Made by a program: the position numbers and the translations under genes. The notes beneath the pieces are model-generated. The model did not search any database. It had not been told where the DNA came from and saw only the letters and a program-made list of their open reading frames with translations. DNA of 64,000 nt. Source: Engraulis encrasicolus (Eukaryota; Chordata; Actinopteri; Clupeiformes; Engraulidae). This document shows, in pieces, positions 44,802 through 58,754 of this stretch; position 1 is the first letter of the stretch, and the number at the start of each line of letters is the position of its first letter. The stretch lies in contig NC_085869.1 of the NCBI RefSeq assembly GCF_034702125.1, positions 19,361,177-19,425,176 on the forward strand, in the 5' to 3' direction.

Positions 44802-47800
44802 CTGCCTGTGCCGCGCGCGCTCCTGCATTATTTTGCAAAAGTGTTTTTTTCCTTTTGTTGTTTTACTGTTCTCTCACCACACGTTTATGTTATTAGACAT
44901 GTGCTACGCCAGAGAAATGTGCAGGTCAATATTTACATTTTATTAAAGAGGGAATTGTATAAAATGATATTGCCACATTGCACAGGTCTAACCCACCGTT
45001 GCTCTCACCTGATAGTAGCTTATTATTTAAACTTACCCTATACTACATAATTAGCACCGTTTGGCGCAGCCTATTACCCATCCACGAAAAGGACACAATG
45101 TGTTCATTCACCTTATAAACACTGAAAAATAGTTAGTGTCGCTTTGATCCCGTTTATTATATGCGCATTTATGTCGACTATTTACATTACGCAGTAGGCT
45201 TGTGCGTGTTAAAAATCTACACGGTATAGGGCCTAACTACAATTTAAAACAGCTTCTGGACACAAATTGAAATTGCCGGCCAGTGAAACTTGTACAAAAG
45301 ATCAAAAAGAGTGTCGCTTACCAATTGTTGGGGAAGTTTAAATCATAGGCGATTTAAATAGTCCTCTCTACTCTTGTACTTGGAAAAAAAACATGCCCGA
45401 TACGGCCCTTTAGTTTATGTTAGTAGGGGGGGGAATCCTATTTTGCTAACCTGAAAATAGATGTTGCACCACCCTTTAGCTCATCTGATTTCTAAGCACA
45501 TGTTCTTTTAACCAATCTTTCATAAAAACATGTATTCATCCGTCTTTTTATTCAAGCGTATGGGCCTGCTGCTTCTTCATTAATTAAAACACAACTCCAT
45601 CACACCCAATTACAAGATATCCAAGTAACGGGCGCAAACCAAAACAAATTTCAAAGACCCTGGATAATATAGAATACGATTTTGCTGTATTTGGACGCGT
45701 TACAAATTTAAAATGGAATAGCCAAATACAAGCAGAGTTGGCATCGACTAACAACTGCGCAATAGAGTTCCGAACTGAAAGTGTCCATGTCTTTTTCTAA
45801 ACATTTCAAGGCAATAAAACACAACAGTTCATAGATACATCCGTGTTAAATATCTAAACAAATATTGCTGTTACGTTTTTTCTATGATTATTTCCCCTTC
45901 CTCTCCATTTGAAGCCAACAATGGCGCGCCTGACAACACCCGAGATTCATAAGCAGCCACTAAACTTGCTGTGCGTCTGCCCTCATGTGGACGAAATATG
46001 TAAGAGCAGGCTGGCACAATAGGACAAGATTAAGGTCAAAGCATGTTCTTTAACGCAAATAAGGTAAACCAGACATGCCTTTTAAGGCAAGGAAGTGCAT
46101 TTGCTTAAAAAAAGGATTTGACGATAAATAATATTAGAATTTAACAGACATATCCACTAATGCGTTGCATAGTTGTCCTTGCGTAATCAAACCTTAAATT
46201 AGACAACACATTTCGGCTAATATACATGCAATTACTTATGTCCGTGTAACCTTGATATTGAAATGTTATAAGTCCATACACGAAACAAAGACAATCAACA
46301 TATCAATAAAAATAAGATGAAGAGAAGACTTATCTAGCCTACACCAACTGTTTCTTGTTAGTAAAACTATATCGAAAGAGAATATCAAGAAACGGCCCAA
46401 AGACAGAGCACGGTAAATATTGGGAGCTTATATAAATTTCAGATCATTGAAAATTAGATTGGTCAGTAGAGTTAACAGATTTTGAGAAGACTGATCTGCG
46501 TAAATTAAGAGCTCTTGGCAAAATGTATCGAGAAAGAACACACGAAAAGGCCGAAAAACAGACCCTGGAGCAATAAACAGTCGCCATTTATTCAATTCTC
46601 TAAAAGGCAGTAAGGTAAAATATTAAGCATTTCACATTTACACTATTTGTAAACGAAACTATTACACTACTATTACACTGTTTAACTGGAAATTCTAATG
46701 GTGGAAAGCATATATATATTGGCCTTTGTTGTGGCGTGCCACAAAAAAACATTGCGCAATTACGCACAAGAAGACCTCAGTAATTATACAGCATAACTGG
46801 TGATTGACAAATACATATGACACTATGCATACAAACCCAATTTAAAAAAGCTTGTGTCGGTCAAGTTTGTCAGTAAGAAAAAGCCATATGTAGTTTGTCC
46901 TGTTTGTCAACACCCTCACAGATTAACACCAAACAAAATGACTGGCTTTGGCTACAAGCCCTCAGTGGCCTTTTTGATATGTCCATCACTTTCTCTTGCC
47001 ACCAGAATTCCAAAAAATCCAAGAGCACTGTTTCATGTTGGTGGACTTTCTTTCTAAAATAAACCATTTTCTACGACAGGGTAGCATATGAAAGGACTAT
47101 GAGTCTTGGCCTATGAGTCTATTGGCCTACAACCATCAAACACTGTCCTCAAATAAAGTCTATTTGCAAATCGGGCACTGCAGGTCCCTCAGATGGATGC
47201 TTTTACGCAAGAAGACTGCGCAGTTTAAAGTCAAGGAGACGTGGCAGCCATGTTGAGATCCGACTGCAGTGCAGATAGTCTGGGCAAGCGCCTATACTTA
47301 TTCAAAAAGGTTAAGGGTGACGACCTTGACATTACGGAAGTTCAAATGCATTATTTTGATATCAAATTTGCACATGCACATCTACCATATTTACCTACCA
47401 TTTATATTTTTAAAAACTCGAAAATAAACTTATGTCCGTGTCCAAATTCGGGCCCATAATTTTGATTAAGGCGTCTCCAAGACGAGGCGAACGCTAGGCT
47501 ACCTACCAACCCTTAGGTGACTTTAAATGGTCTTGAGCACAATATTTTTTGTAGATTTCCTCTAAGAGTCTGTATGTTAGGTTTATAAAACAAACTGGCT
47601 ACATCCCCTTTGTCGCGTTTCTGGACAGAGTCGCATTTGAAGTCACCAGAGGGTCCAATAGCCCCCCAATTTAGACATTTACAGCTGGGGTTTTATTAGT
47701 CTGTCTAGACGGTTCAAGGTTTAGTAAACACCCTTAGTGTAAAACAACATAAAAGGAATAAAGGAACTATAGTCCTCGTCTAGTTATTATTGGCAAGTCT

Positions 47801-48108
47801 GAAGCTGATGAGGAGCTTCACGGCTTGGTGTATAGCCCTCCGAAAATGCATACCTTCCTGCCCCGGCTACCATCAAGAAGCGGTTATTTTTACTGAACGC
47901 CTGTAAAATGTTCGTTCTGACTCATTTCAAACGGTCACCACAAACTGGCCACTGTACACAGTTCTGAAAGCCATTTTCTGTCCACCTGAAAGAAGACTTG
48001 GGCCTACGCCTACCTGTATTTCAATGGGCCTAATGTCGCAGTTGTGATTTCGTATGAACGCATAGGGACGCACAGCAAGACCAAAAAACACATTTTGCAG
48101 TGTTTTGG
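43220..48108. other. hoxd10a-hoxd11a spacer, noncoding
   Basis: About 4.9 kb with no recognised gene or transposon. It holds one long GT microsatellite (44710-44800). A minus-strand AATAAA at 48109-48114 is a possible hoxd11a poly(A) signal. Confidence 0.4.
44710..44800. repeat. (GT)n microsatellite
   Basis: About 90 bases of uninterrupted TG. The cysteine/valine and histidine/threonine reading frames across it are artefacts. Confidence 0.95.
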
Positions 48109-48659
48109 TTTATTTAATACATCAATACATCACATGCGTCTAACTAATGCATACATAATTCCACTATTATGAAATTACGTGTTGATTACTGTAATCAAAG
48201 TATCTGTTGCGTAGTGAAATACGCATGAGGTGGGTAAGGGTATCACAATGAAACAGCCATTTTAAAATGAAATAAATAAATACGATTGATACAAGTGGGT
48301 TACATTACAGTGGCATTCACCATTTAAACGAGAAAGAGTACGAAAAAAGATTGTCGAGATGCCCTGGATGCGTTCGCTCAATTGGATAATGTATAACGTC
48401 GACTTCACAAATGTCTTAAATAAATCGTAAATAGATTTCCCTTGTTTGAGGTAATGTGTTCACTGTTGTGATACCAAAAAGGCGTTGCATAGTTATAAGA
48501 AAATACATCGGTCCAGGCCTGGTGACAGCATTGGGTTTAAGGTTGCAATAGGCTATCTTTCCTTTGAAAACGACCGGAACCTCCCAACGACAGTGGAGGC
48601 ATTATGATCGGGAGTTCATGAGCAGGAGTCGGCCGGTGCGTCTGAATGTCGTGTCGGGC

Positions 48660-49209
48660 TCAAAACAAGGGGTTTCCAGTAAAGTACTGAAGCCGGTCCC
48701 GGTTCAGCTTTTTCTCTTTCATCCGTCGGTTCTGGAACCAGATCTTGACTTGCCGGTCAGTCAGGTTTAACATCCGGGACAGCTGCAGCCGCTTCTCCTT
48801 GTTGATGTACACATTGAAAAAGAATTCTCGTTCAAGTTCTCGGATCTGGTATTTGGAGTAAGGGCATCTCTTTTTCCTGGACTTGGATGTACCTGTTAAA
48901 AAAAACGCTTTTTAATAACAGCCTCGTGTTTCTCAAGAGTTTTATTTAACATAAAAACACCTGTCTGGGCCAATCCTTTTTCATGCAGAACTAATTACGT
49001 TAAACGTTGTACAAAAATAGGCCTGCTTGCCACACATACAGGAACACAGGCACACCATTAGGCACATGTGAAACATGCTTATTTTTTCAGGGGAGTTTGT
49101 TGTCTACAAGTCAACATTAGCTCATGGGCAAATTAACCCCCTCTCTTTTTCCACACACACATACACGCACACACAGGCTCTCTCTTTCGTACAAACACAC
49201 ACACGCGCG

Positions 49210-49254
<45 letters not shown>

Positions 49255-50287
49255 GCTCACGCACGCGCACAAGAACAATACTGTGATTCAACCATCTTTA
49301 GACTTCGCCTTCAAAATAAGTGACATTGTCTCAAAAGCATTTGCAAAAGAGATTCGCCCTTATTCGTAAACAAATAAATATTATTACTACTTGTAGGCAA
49401 GATGTAAACAATACATTTGAACTTAACCCAACAAGTAGATTCTGGGTTAACTCGATAGTTTCGAATCATACCACAACACACATTTTCTAAACATTGGGAC
49501 GCATCGCTACCAACGCAGTCACCCACCTAAAGCGCTTTCCCATCGTAAATGTTTTTACAGCGGCAAAGTAAAGCTTATTGGGTATATAAAAACCTTTGCA
49601 TGCTTATAAATCGCCACATAAAACCACTCTGACAAAGTAGTGAAGCCAGCACTACCCCTATGAATGCGTGTACCTACTTGCGCCGTTGCTCTTATCATCT
49701 CCGCAGTTTGATATTGAAGATTCCTCTTCTGTGTTGTCTGCTAGGTCTTGTTTCGAAGAATCTGAGGTATCCGAAGACTGTTTATTACATGCGGCATCTC
49801 CCGGGACGTTGGACTCTGTCTTTTGTTTAGAGTGCTCAGGGCTGGGCTTCTCAGAGTTAACTGACTCAAAAAACTGGTCAAATCCTTGAGGAAGTACACC
49901 GTTCCTGCCGACATTCGTGAAGAAACTGCAGGACGAGTTCGTCCCGCTGTGGTGGCTGTACAACGAATCGTTTTTAAATAGCATTTCCGCCCTGTTCGAT
50001 GACTGGATTATATCTCGATGCATTATCTCATCCGACGAGTAGTAGGAAGCATAATTGCCCCTGTAATGCCATTTGCTCGGGTGATCCAGTCCATAGTCCC
50101 TGAAAGACACTTCTCGAACAGGTTGGACTTGAGCTATGTTGGAGGAATATGGAAAATTAACTTGACACGACGTAGTCTGTGGTAAAAACGACGAGACCGA
50201 AGAAAAATCGGGCGCCGATACATAATACGTGCAACTCGGCAAATACATATTTGACGCACAGCTGCTGCGATCATCGTACTCCGTCAT
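48660..50287 (-). CDS. hoxd11a: Homeobox protein Hox-D11a
   Basis: AbdB-class Hox factor of group 11. Exon 1 is 49678-50287 and exon 2 is 48660-48892, with a 785-bp phase-1 intron that carries a CA microsatellite; the product is 280 aa. Exon 1 has the Hox11 blocks [40 protein letters not shown] and [17 protein letters not shown], then a Ser/Asp/Glu-rich linker. The homeodomain (about 208-267) is [20 protein letters not shown] through [12 protein letters not shown]. The C-terminus [14 protein letters not shown] is the exact Hoxd11 ending (Hoxa11/Hoxc11 have YYSANPLL or YFSGNPLL), which supports D11. A minus-strand AATAAA at 48109-48114 lies 0.55 kb past the stop. Confidence 0.97.
49195..49251. 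repeat. (CA)n/(CG)n microsatellite in the hoxd11a intron
   Basis: CA run interrupted by a (GC)n patch (49205-49218); shorter CA runs begin at 49152. Confidence 0.9.
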
Positions 50288-50448
50288 ATCTCCCTTTTGC
50301 GGTAGAGAAAAGGAATAGGCAGCTTGAGTGAGTTAAACTTTGTCCATCTATTGCACCATAGGCGTGTGGACAGGACCCGCGAGGGGGAAAAAATCGGAAA
50401 CGTAGGCTGACGTGCAATTCATCTTGATCGATTCTTGAGGTAATTGTG

Positions 50449-50456
50449 TCATGTGA
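50449..50456. promoter_or_regulatory. E-box-like TCATGTGA upstream of hoxd11a
   Basis: Lies 162 bp upstream of the start codon. It differs by one base from the TCACGTGA seen at hoxd3a, hoxd9a, hoxd12a and hoxd13a. Confidence 0.4.
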
Positions 50457-50459
50457 TCC

Positions 50460-52040
50460 GGTAAAGAAATTACCATATATCAATATCAGTCATTAAGAAC
50501 TGTCTTAAACAACTCATAGGTGAACGCACACAGCAGGTCATTGGTTACCGGCATTTTGCAGAAACCCCCCAGTTAATCTTTGGCTTCTCCCGTATGAATA
50601 ATAGGGCGTTGGTAAACAATCACTGTATTTATACCATCCAAGGCAAGTATCTACCTGGCATTTCAGACAGAAGTAACAGCTGTGGTGTCGTTTTGATAGT
50701 GTTTATGCAATGCCTTTATCATGATATTCGCGCATTTTCAACAAAATCACACCACTTTTACTCTAAAAACCTAAATTACGTTTTCTTCCCAAATGAACAG
50801 GCACTTTACGCGAGGCAGATAACACTTGTGTAAGGAACATGCTATTGCTTTCTTTTCACTTTTGCCATGAATATTTTGTAACTGATATGTGTTTAATATG
50901 TATTTTTCTAAGTTTCAGGGAAAAGGGCCCACCGGTCCCACCGAGTCTTTTCCAAACAAAAGGGCATTCCAAGAAGACCGTTCCTTACGCACAGGCCCCG
51001 TTTTCACTTCTATTTTAATGTTTTTCCCTGGATAACATGAGCGATGTACTACACATGATATAACGGAGAGCAGGGAGGGGGAAATAAAGGAAAACTGGTG
51101 GGGATTTACATATAGCTGAGGTCAAAGGTGTCAACATGACTCTTCTTCGAGAATTCAATAACTTTACAGATGAGCAAGACTGGTGAAATGTAGCCCAATC
51201 AGTACAGAAATAATGTAACTTGGAGAATAGTTGCGTTTTTGCAAAGGAACCAAAACACATCACAACACATCACAACACAACGTAACAACTCTATGCTAAA
51301 GCAAAAAAGTATATTTATTGACTACTTTACCCATAGATGCCACTAATCCAACTTTAGGTTTAGTCCAAATCCAATACGAAATCTCCAAACGGTGTCCCTG
51401 GAATAATACGCCTGTGTGTATTTTGAAGGCCGCTATTGATGAGGATCTTAAGAGATTCACACTGCCAAGTCCAAAACAACTCATCTGGCTTTGAACGTCC
51501 GCCGTCTGAGGCGCTGGGCTGCCAGCAATCACCAATACCCGTCAGCAGTCAAATCATTTTATTGCACAGACAAAAGGATGCGTCCCAGTGTAAGTGTATC
51601 AAGGAAACACACGAAAACGCCAAATACTTTTCAACAAGTTATCACCATATTACGTGGCGTTAATCTGAGCCACTAACAAGCATTACGTTAAGCAGAATAG
51701 GGTACAATCTGCAGAATAGCAGAATAGGATACAGTCTTGTCTTTACCACATATATTTGAATATCCAGGCGCACAAGACGATTACCGCATATGGAACTATA
51801 TAGATTTACCAGACCTATTTTGCTTATTATTTAGCCTATTAAATGTATACACAACATAACATATTTGTATGGGCTATCACCACTTTATATAGGATTTACC
51901 ATTGGTTAGCGACGGCTAACTAGTTGATTCACTTTATTTCAAAGGACTAAAAACGTGTGTGCGTTCATTAGCGTTCAGAACGTCCATTCATACAAATAAC
52001 TATGCACTAGCCTTGTTATGCATGGCCTATACCACGTATT
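50460..52040. other. hoxd11a upstream spacer, noncoding
   Basis: No gene recognised. A short direct repeat (CAGAATAG-type, 51694-51732) and a nuclear-receptor DR1-like word (51119-51131) are the only patterns seen. Confidence 0.35.
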
Positions 52041-52055
52041 TGTAGATGTGTGTAG

Positions 52056-52231
52056 CAGCGGTGTAGGTTTGGCTTGGAAAGTGGTGGGGACATTAATATG
52101 GCAAATTCTCTGGCTTAGCTATGTTTGCATTATAGTATTTGTGAAAAAGTTGTGGGGATAAGCTAGGTTCATTTAATCTCAAAAGAGGTATGGGCATGTC
52201 CCCACCATCCACACCTAAAATTACGCCCATG
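52056..52231. mobile_element. hAT-like MITE, about 176 bp
   Basis: The left end CAGCGGTGTAGGTTTGG...GTGGTGGGGACA matches the inward-read right end CATGGGCGTAATTTTAGG...GGTGGGGACA. The terminal words resemble those of the 4437-9014 hAT transposon (CAAGGGCGTAACAATG...GGTGGGGACA). Flanks TGTGTAGC and TGTGTAAC agree at 7 of 8 positions, as for an aged 8-bp target duplication. No coding capacity; probably a non-autonomous relative mobilised by the same transposase type. Confidence 0.7.
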
Positions 52232-52239
52232 TGTGTAAC

Positions 52240-54213
52240 GTTCTTTGTACGTTGCTTTGGATGAAAGCTTCTTCTAAATGTAAGGTCATGATGAATCCGA
52301 ATGGTGTGTTTGTACCTCTACTCAATAGAAAACTCGAGGCCTTCTCCAAGTTTTCCCTTATAATAGTTAAGTTGATTAAAGCGCACTTTACCACGCACCT
52401 CTACCTTCCCTGAGGTATAATGAAGATTGTCTAAACCTATACAGCACCAAACACGACACGACAGACTGATGATTCTGTTCGCAATTAAAATACAAAATTA
52501 CAAACTAACTTGACCTTAACTTTGTTTTGGCGCCCCCAGTATATGTGGCGCAGGAACAGGGGCTGTCTGGCGGCGTTTTGAGCTTGAAAGATAGAAAACA
52601 CCCACATTACCCATTTGGTCTTCCAAGGCCTTTTCCTCGTTCATGTCCGTGTAGTTGCATCTCGTAATATCTTTTTGGAAGAGAAACAGACTTTCCGATG
52701 GCAATACTAGGTCCATTGCCTATTTTAGTTATTGAAATATTGGACGTTGATAAACATTTTAAGGCCTCGGGAATTCTTGCGTTAAAAGTAATTGGAGCTA
52801 ACATCTGCATCATATGAACATTGAGGCAATTGTTTGAAATCCATAGTATTCACAATATTAACACAAAAGGACACTAGACGTATGTAAAAATAAAATAAAA
52901 AATGACACGATAACTGAGTGAATGTGTTTATTTGATGCATATATATTTTTCTTGGCAATACAGAGTGAAGCGAACGTTGCGTGCGCAATGCAAAGCTACA
53001 GAAACTCACACAATATAATCTCTATACATCTGCGTTCAGCATCAAGTGTTGACAATATGATGTAGGCTAACAGAAAAAGGCGAACACAGCAAATAACGAT
53101 AGCTGACTTGAGTAGCTGCTCACACAATATTGCAAAAATAAAGCTGTTGTAACCACACTGAAGTCAGTGGCATTGTAATGTCCATAGTAACCCCAGATAC
53201 ACGCATATTCCATTGCCATTTATTTAACGTGGTTTTATTGGTTTGGAGCCACATACTAAACTGTCTTAAGCATGCCCAAGTCATGTCACACATGAATTTC
53301 TAAAATGCAAAACGTGTTACAGCGATACATATACTTGAAAGTATTTGAGATGCTGAGAATATTACCAAATAATGTCAGATTAGCCAAGCTCATCCATGGC
53401 AATACGCAATTTACAGAGAAAGATTTTTACATTCAACAAATAAAGTTTATGGACTAGTATGTGACAAAAGTCAGCTTTCTTTCAATTTCCAGTCGGACCG
53501 ACGTCCGATTTCACTTGGCCAACGAACTTGAGCTTGGGCGCGCATTACGCACAGCTCCAGTTTAATAGTAAGATCCACGAAAACAAAACAATTGCTTAAA
53601 ACTTGCTATTACAACTCTTGTGAATAATCCTATACACAATATAAATACAAACAATACAACAAATGGGCCCAATCATGGATGTGTGCTTGTCAACGTTCAC
53701 AATGACCCAGAGGATATCCAATGGTCAATGTTTGAAAAGTTATCCAAGGAATATGTCTTTTTCCCATCACTGCGTCGGCCCATTTATGAAATACATGAAT
53801 AATAAATGAATAAAATCCCCGAGTCATCCTACTGAAAATGGCAGGCCAAAGACTACGAATTTGAACTCTCATACCAAAACCGATGCCCGATTCACTAAGA
53901 AAGTTGCACATTAGTCTACTAATAAATATATGTCAGACCATCTTAAAAGCCGTGCGCAAGTAAACTACGGCCATTCCAACTGGGATTTGAATGTAGCCCT
54001 TTTGTAAGAGTTGTGCAATATAGCGCCTGGCAGTTTGGTTAATGACTAATCCTTGTTTTTCCCACCCAACAATAAAACTCCGTGGAGTCTTTGTACATTG
54101 AATGGCCATGGCAATACACTTGGTGGTCTAAAAGTAAACTAAATGTGGCAAAAGTCTGCGTTAATTGTCCAATTATTTAATTATTTAATGGATGCATCTG
54201 GATATCTTATGAT
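52240..54213. other. hoxd11a-hoxd12a spacer, noncoding
   Basis: No gene or further transposon recognised. A minus-strand AATAAA at 54214-54219 is the likely hoxd12a poly(A) signal. Confidence 0.35.
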
Positions 54214-54464
54214 TTTATTCCTGAACCTTTTCTTACCCTTAAGGTTTGTTCATATTTGGAAACGGAAACACAAGAAATCTTGACATTCTCAAAAAATATT
54301 TACAATATGACGCCTTAAACAATATGAACAGTTTTCCATTTCGGACGCCAAGGTGGAGTGCAGACGGGTTTCCGCCGCGCGTCGGTGACCTTTGCCGTGA
54401 GACGGCCTGTTGGTTGGCCAAACCACAGTTCTATTTGTCTATGGCCCAGACCAGCACGGCGCGC

Positions 54465-55675
54465 TCAGTAGAAAGCAAATGCGTGATCACGCATCAACAG
54501 TCTCTTCTTCTTCATTCGGCGATTTTGAAACCAGATTTTAACTTGTTGGTCGCTCAGGTGCAGTTTGTGCGAGAGCTCTTTTCGTTTCTGTCTGTTTATA
54601 AATTCATTCAACAAGAATTCGCTCTCAAGTTCAGCCAGCTGAGGCTTAGTATAGGGCTTCCTCTTTTTCCTCTGTCTCACTTGTGACGGACACCAAGGCA
54701 CACCTGGAAAATTAACAGGCACCTATTAGTAAATGTTTATATTAAATAAAGGTATGCTACATTTTCCTCTTGTGCGGACGTCCAGCATGCTTTGTCCCAT
54801 AGCCAGCCTTGGAACCTCGTTCAGATAAAAGGTCGAAAAAGAGGCACAGACAAATGAAAAATCCGCTGCAAGCATCTTTTCTAATTTAATTGAATTTATA
54901 GTTTCAACTGGCTAAACTTGGGATGAGTTTTAAAAAATACACCAAAATACCCATCTATTATGTTGCTTTGATTCCTAGTTTTACAACTTCACACTGATGG
55001 GTTCAAATTGAACTCCCAATCGTCTGCAAACAGTGGTTTATAACCAGTGTATCTTTAAAAAAAAAAAAAAAAAGGGACTAAAGGAAACTATTGCATACCA
55101 TCTGAGAGTGATGCTCTGGGTGTTGTGCTACTTGAAGATTGTTGCATTTGGACAAGTGAGCTGCTGAAGGATTGCTTCACATTATCGCAAGCTACTTGCA
55201 TACTTGAACTCAGTGTAGTGTCTGCAGCTGACTGCAGTGACTGTCTGTCTAAGTTTGGCAACTCGTACTTGTTAGGAGAACTTAAGGAGTTTGGCATTCC
55301 ATGTTCAAGGAGGGACGATGTCGCTTGGTTAACTGCATCCCCGTTTTTCTGATGTACATTCTGGAAGTCATATTTAATACTTTCCACTGTCGATCCCTTA
55401 TTGGAGTTGAAGTTTGTATTTGTAGGCACCGAGTCAGTCAGGAACGGCTGTGGATAGCTACTGAAGGCGCGGCTCTGTGGCGGGGCCGTGCACGAACTTG
55501 GGGAAGTCCACGGGAGCGAGCACACCTCTCGTCTGCTGTAGGAAATCTGAGGAAGTCCGGAAAGATGGGTTCCATTGCTTCGCAGATTTGGGAAATATAG
55601 GGGGTCCGGAGACGGGAAATGCAGCAAAGGACCGACATAGCCAGAACTCACAAGGTTGCGATCGCACATTTCCAC
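54465..55675 (-). CDS. hoxd12a: Homeobox protein Hox-D12a
   Basis: AbdB-class Hox factor of group 12, used in fin and limb and in posterior patterning. Exon 1 is 55099-55675 and exon 2 is 54465-54703, with a 395-bp phase-1 intron; the product is 271 aa (human 270). The N-terminus [20 protein letters not shown], then [10 protein letters not shown] and [16 protein letters not shown], is Hox12. Exon 2 begins [10 protein letters not shown]. The homeodomain (about 202-261) is [20 protein letters not shown] through [16 protein letters not shown], with the group-specific LSDQQ. Two Met codons (residues 1 and 3) are close; either could start. The C-terminus is RDHAFAFY (human REQALALY). The poly(A) signal is about 245 bp past the stop. 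Confidence 0.97.
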
Positions 55676-55762
55676 ACAGTTGGTTTAAAAGCGTCTCTCG
55701 AAGTCTCATAGTTACACTTAAAAGAATAAAACCAGAGTAATTGTTGATTTGGCCAAGTAGCA

Positions 55763-55770
55763 TCACGTGA
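55763..55770. promoter_or_regulatory. E-box TCACGTGA upstream of hoxd12a
   Basis: Lies 88 bp upstream of the hoxd12a start codon. Confidence 0.5.
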
Positions 55771-57347
55771 TATGCTAAGTGCGTTGCCAAGCTCCTCCTT
55801 CCGTCTAGCCAGCAAGTGACGAACAGATTCAAAGTCAAAGCCAGACGTCCGTAGGCCCAAGTTAATTTTTTCAACCTTTTCTAAATAAAGTTCTGTTCAG
55901 TTCAGGAAATAAACAGGATAAAAATACATGTAGAAAACAATTGGTAAACAATCATGGCCTATTCATCCCAAGTCATGTAAATACATAATAGGCTATTATA
56001 GCCCCTATACACACGGCCTATTTGGAAAAAAAAATACAATAGAAAATTGTAGTGAAGCGGTAGCATAATGATTCGTTCATCCAAAAAGTATGTGCAAAAA
56101 CACAAAATACACATCTCCTACATTAAAGTTGAATGTCCACACACTCTCAAGTTCTATTACTTCAGGCCTAATCATTCTCCACAAGTGGTCACATTAGAGG
56201 CTACGTTCTTCCTCAAAGTACATACTAGTGTTCCACAATATCAGAAATTCAAAATTTTCTGTAGTTAGGCCTACCTATCGAACTTTGCAGCAGCAGCCAA
56301 AAACATTTATTTTGCAGGAGTAGGAAGGTTACATTCACCAGGCGTTGCGTTTGTCGCGATCCTTTTCCGATTGCGCATGGTTTTGCGCGTGTGTTCTTCC
56401 TATCCCGCAAATGTAATATTGCCATTTCTTTTGTTTGCACATGTTGATTGACTGGACAGAAAAAGAGGAACGGAGTCATATAAGTTAGGCATGACACAGG
56501 CTGCATGGCAGGCATTCGGCTCTCATGAACTCACAACATGCAGAATGGTTTATTAGTACGACGTTTTAAAAAAAAGTTATTCTACCCATAGTATAGGCCT
56601 ATCTCCTCATAGTAGAGGATCTCCGCCCTGTAAAAATGAAATTTAAATGGGGATAGTTTTCCTTTTTACTGCTAGGTTTTCATTTCATAGTAGGCTATTT
56701 AGCCTACGAGAAAATGAAGTGCGATATATCGGTTCAGCAATGTGTGAAATCATACTACTGTTTGTCTGGGGTGATTCAGTTGGAAATATCTGAAGGCAAA
56801 TTTAATTTAAGGCATAAGTAATATTACAAATCATAATAGAAATCCCCTGCACATAGTATGCCTATCCTGCGGGGGGAAAATAACATAGCTACTTTGCTGA
56901 TCTTGGACGTTTATACTGTGTGCGTAAAGGTGCAAGTTAATCCATAGTTTCAGTTAACATTAGGCCTATTATAAAAAGCCTACATTTTGTGTGAATTGTC
57001 AAAAGACAATTATTTAAACCCCTGTACGTAGTGTTCTCAAAACAAATTCAGAAAAAGAAACTATAGAAATAATAATCCATCAATTTTCTTTTCTATCCAT
57101 TAGCTTTCCATTTAGTTTGCCCATGAGCAAGTGCACTCCACGACCAGTTACTGCCATGTAGTTTTTTTCTTAGACAACTTGGCAAAAAACATAGAAAACG
57201 TATACAAGCGTTGAGAAAATGTCAACAGTTAGGCTATATGCGCTTCAGGGAAAACAGAGAAGGCAATTCGGCCCCGCAGTTTTACGAGCGCCGTCCAAGG
57301 ATTCAATACCATGCGAGATTCTTCTTTTGTCTCACTGCATGTAAACA
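55771..57347. other. hoxd12a upstream spacer, noncoding
   Basis: No gene, RNA or repeat recognised before the MITE at 57356. Confidence 0.35.
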
Positions 57348-57552
57348 CAAGCAACCAGTGGTGTAGTCTATTTTTTATGGTGGGTATACTGTATATTGGA
57401 GCATTTTTTAAAGGGGGTATACTGTATATATTTGTGCCATTCAAAATAATGGATCAATCATTTTTAAGTGGGTATACTGCGATCCCTGAAATTTAGAAGT
57501 GGGTATACTCCGTATACCCGCGTTATACGTAGACTACACCACTGCAAGCAAC
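57348..57552. mobile_element. hAT-like MITE copy 1, with target-site duplication
   Basis: The element proper is 57356-57544 (189 bp). Both ends read inward as CAGTGGTGTAGTCTA. A perfect 8-bp target duplication CAAGCAAC lies at 57348-57355 and 57545-57552. The interior has repeated GTGGGTATACTG words. No coding capacity. Confidence 0.92.
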
Positions 57553-58754
57553 ATAAGGCATTTCCAAATAGTCATACCCATCTCCCACCATTTCCAAATA
57601 GTTCTCGATAATACCAGTTTACTTCTAGGCTTAGTTCAAGGTCAACATACAAAAAACAGTGATGGGAGTCCATCACCCCAAGTTCATAAATAAATCCATA
57701 GGCCTACCTAAGCCAACTGTAGTATCTGTAGAAAATGAATGGTGTTTAGAAAATAGGTATGATTCAGTGTGTCGTTGTTAATATCCTGTTACTGAAAGCA
57801 GGGCAAATAAAACCGTCGTTGTTTTTTCTGTTTGCATCTGGAAGTCTCCCTACTCAGCCCAGGAGGAGCAGTTTAATTAGAACAGAAAAACACAAAGACA
57901 CTTACTTATGTGTACATTTCATACAAGGACAGGCTAACTTGGGCCTAACTGAAAGAGAGCTCCGAGAGTTCCGTCGTCCACACAGACACATTTGAAAAGA
58001 GAAAAGAGCCTCACTAACTCAACTGCGGTTGCCCTTCACCACCAGCAGATGGCGACAGACGCCAATGAATGGAAGAGTTTAATTGGGGCTTTAGCACCAC
58101 TCCAGTCAAGGTCGCAGACCATGAGAAAACATGTCAAGGTCAATGGTAGGAGCAGAATTTGCTGATTGCAGTTATGGCATTGCATGCAATTAAAACAGTG
58201 CGCAATAAACCGCTTTTGGGTTTTCCATTTCCGCAACTGATAATGCAGTCCGACAGAGAGCGTTACACCCAGTGTGGCTTTCTAAACGCTTTATAGAAAG
58301 ATGCATAACTCTGACCAAGATGTAAGTAAGCCCTGCATCAGAACTGTGTAATAATTAAACATAGGCCAATTTACGCACAGAGAAGCGACATTGCAAAAGT
58401 GGCCCATGCGCAACACTTTTTTGAAGGCCGACTTCACAAAATATTGGCATTGAAGTTGACAGTCTGAAAGTGCATATAAGAGTACAACAGTTAGTTTAGT
58501 TTAATTAGTTTACATGGGCGCAATGCAGGTAACATCAGCCAATTTCAGCCGAATTCAAACATTCTCTTAGGGGTGAAGGGGGCGAGAACTTTAATCCAAT
58601 GTAAGCATTTTATGTCCAACATAAGGCTCTTAAGATATTACAGAGGTCAGCGAGAATAGACAACGATCTGACCATCTTCGGAGCTTCAAATGTGGGAATT
58701 ATTTGACGTTTGAAATAAATCAACATTTAACAATCAGCATCCACAGATGCTGGT

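Noticed and set aside
44611..45050. Long frames through GT/CA microsatellites (also at 41-335, 49075-49369 and 59280-59533)
   Set aside because: Dipeptide repeats from dinucleotide runs; no gene evidence.
51119..51131. Nuclear-receptor DR1-like AGGTCAAAGGTGT
   Set aside because: An isolated DR1-like word is common by chance; no positional support.
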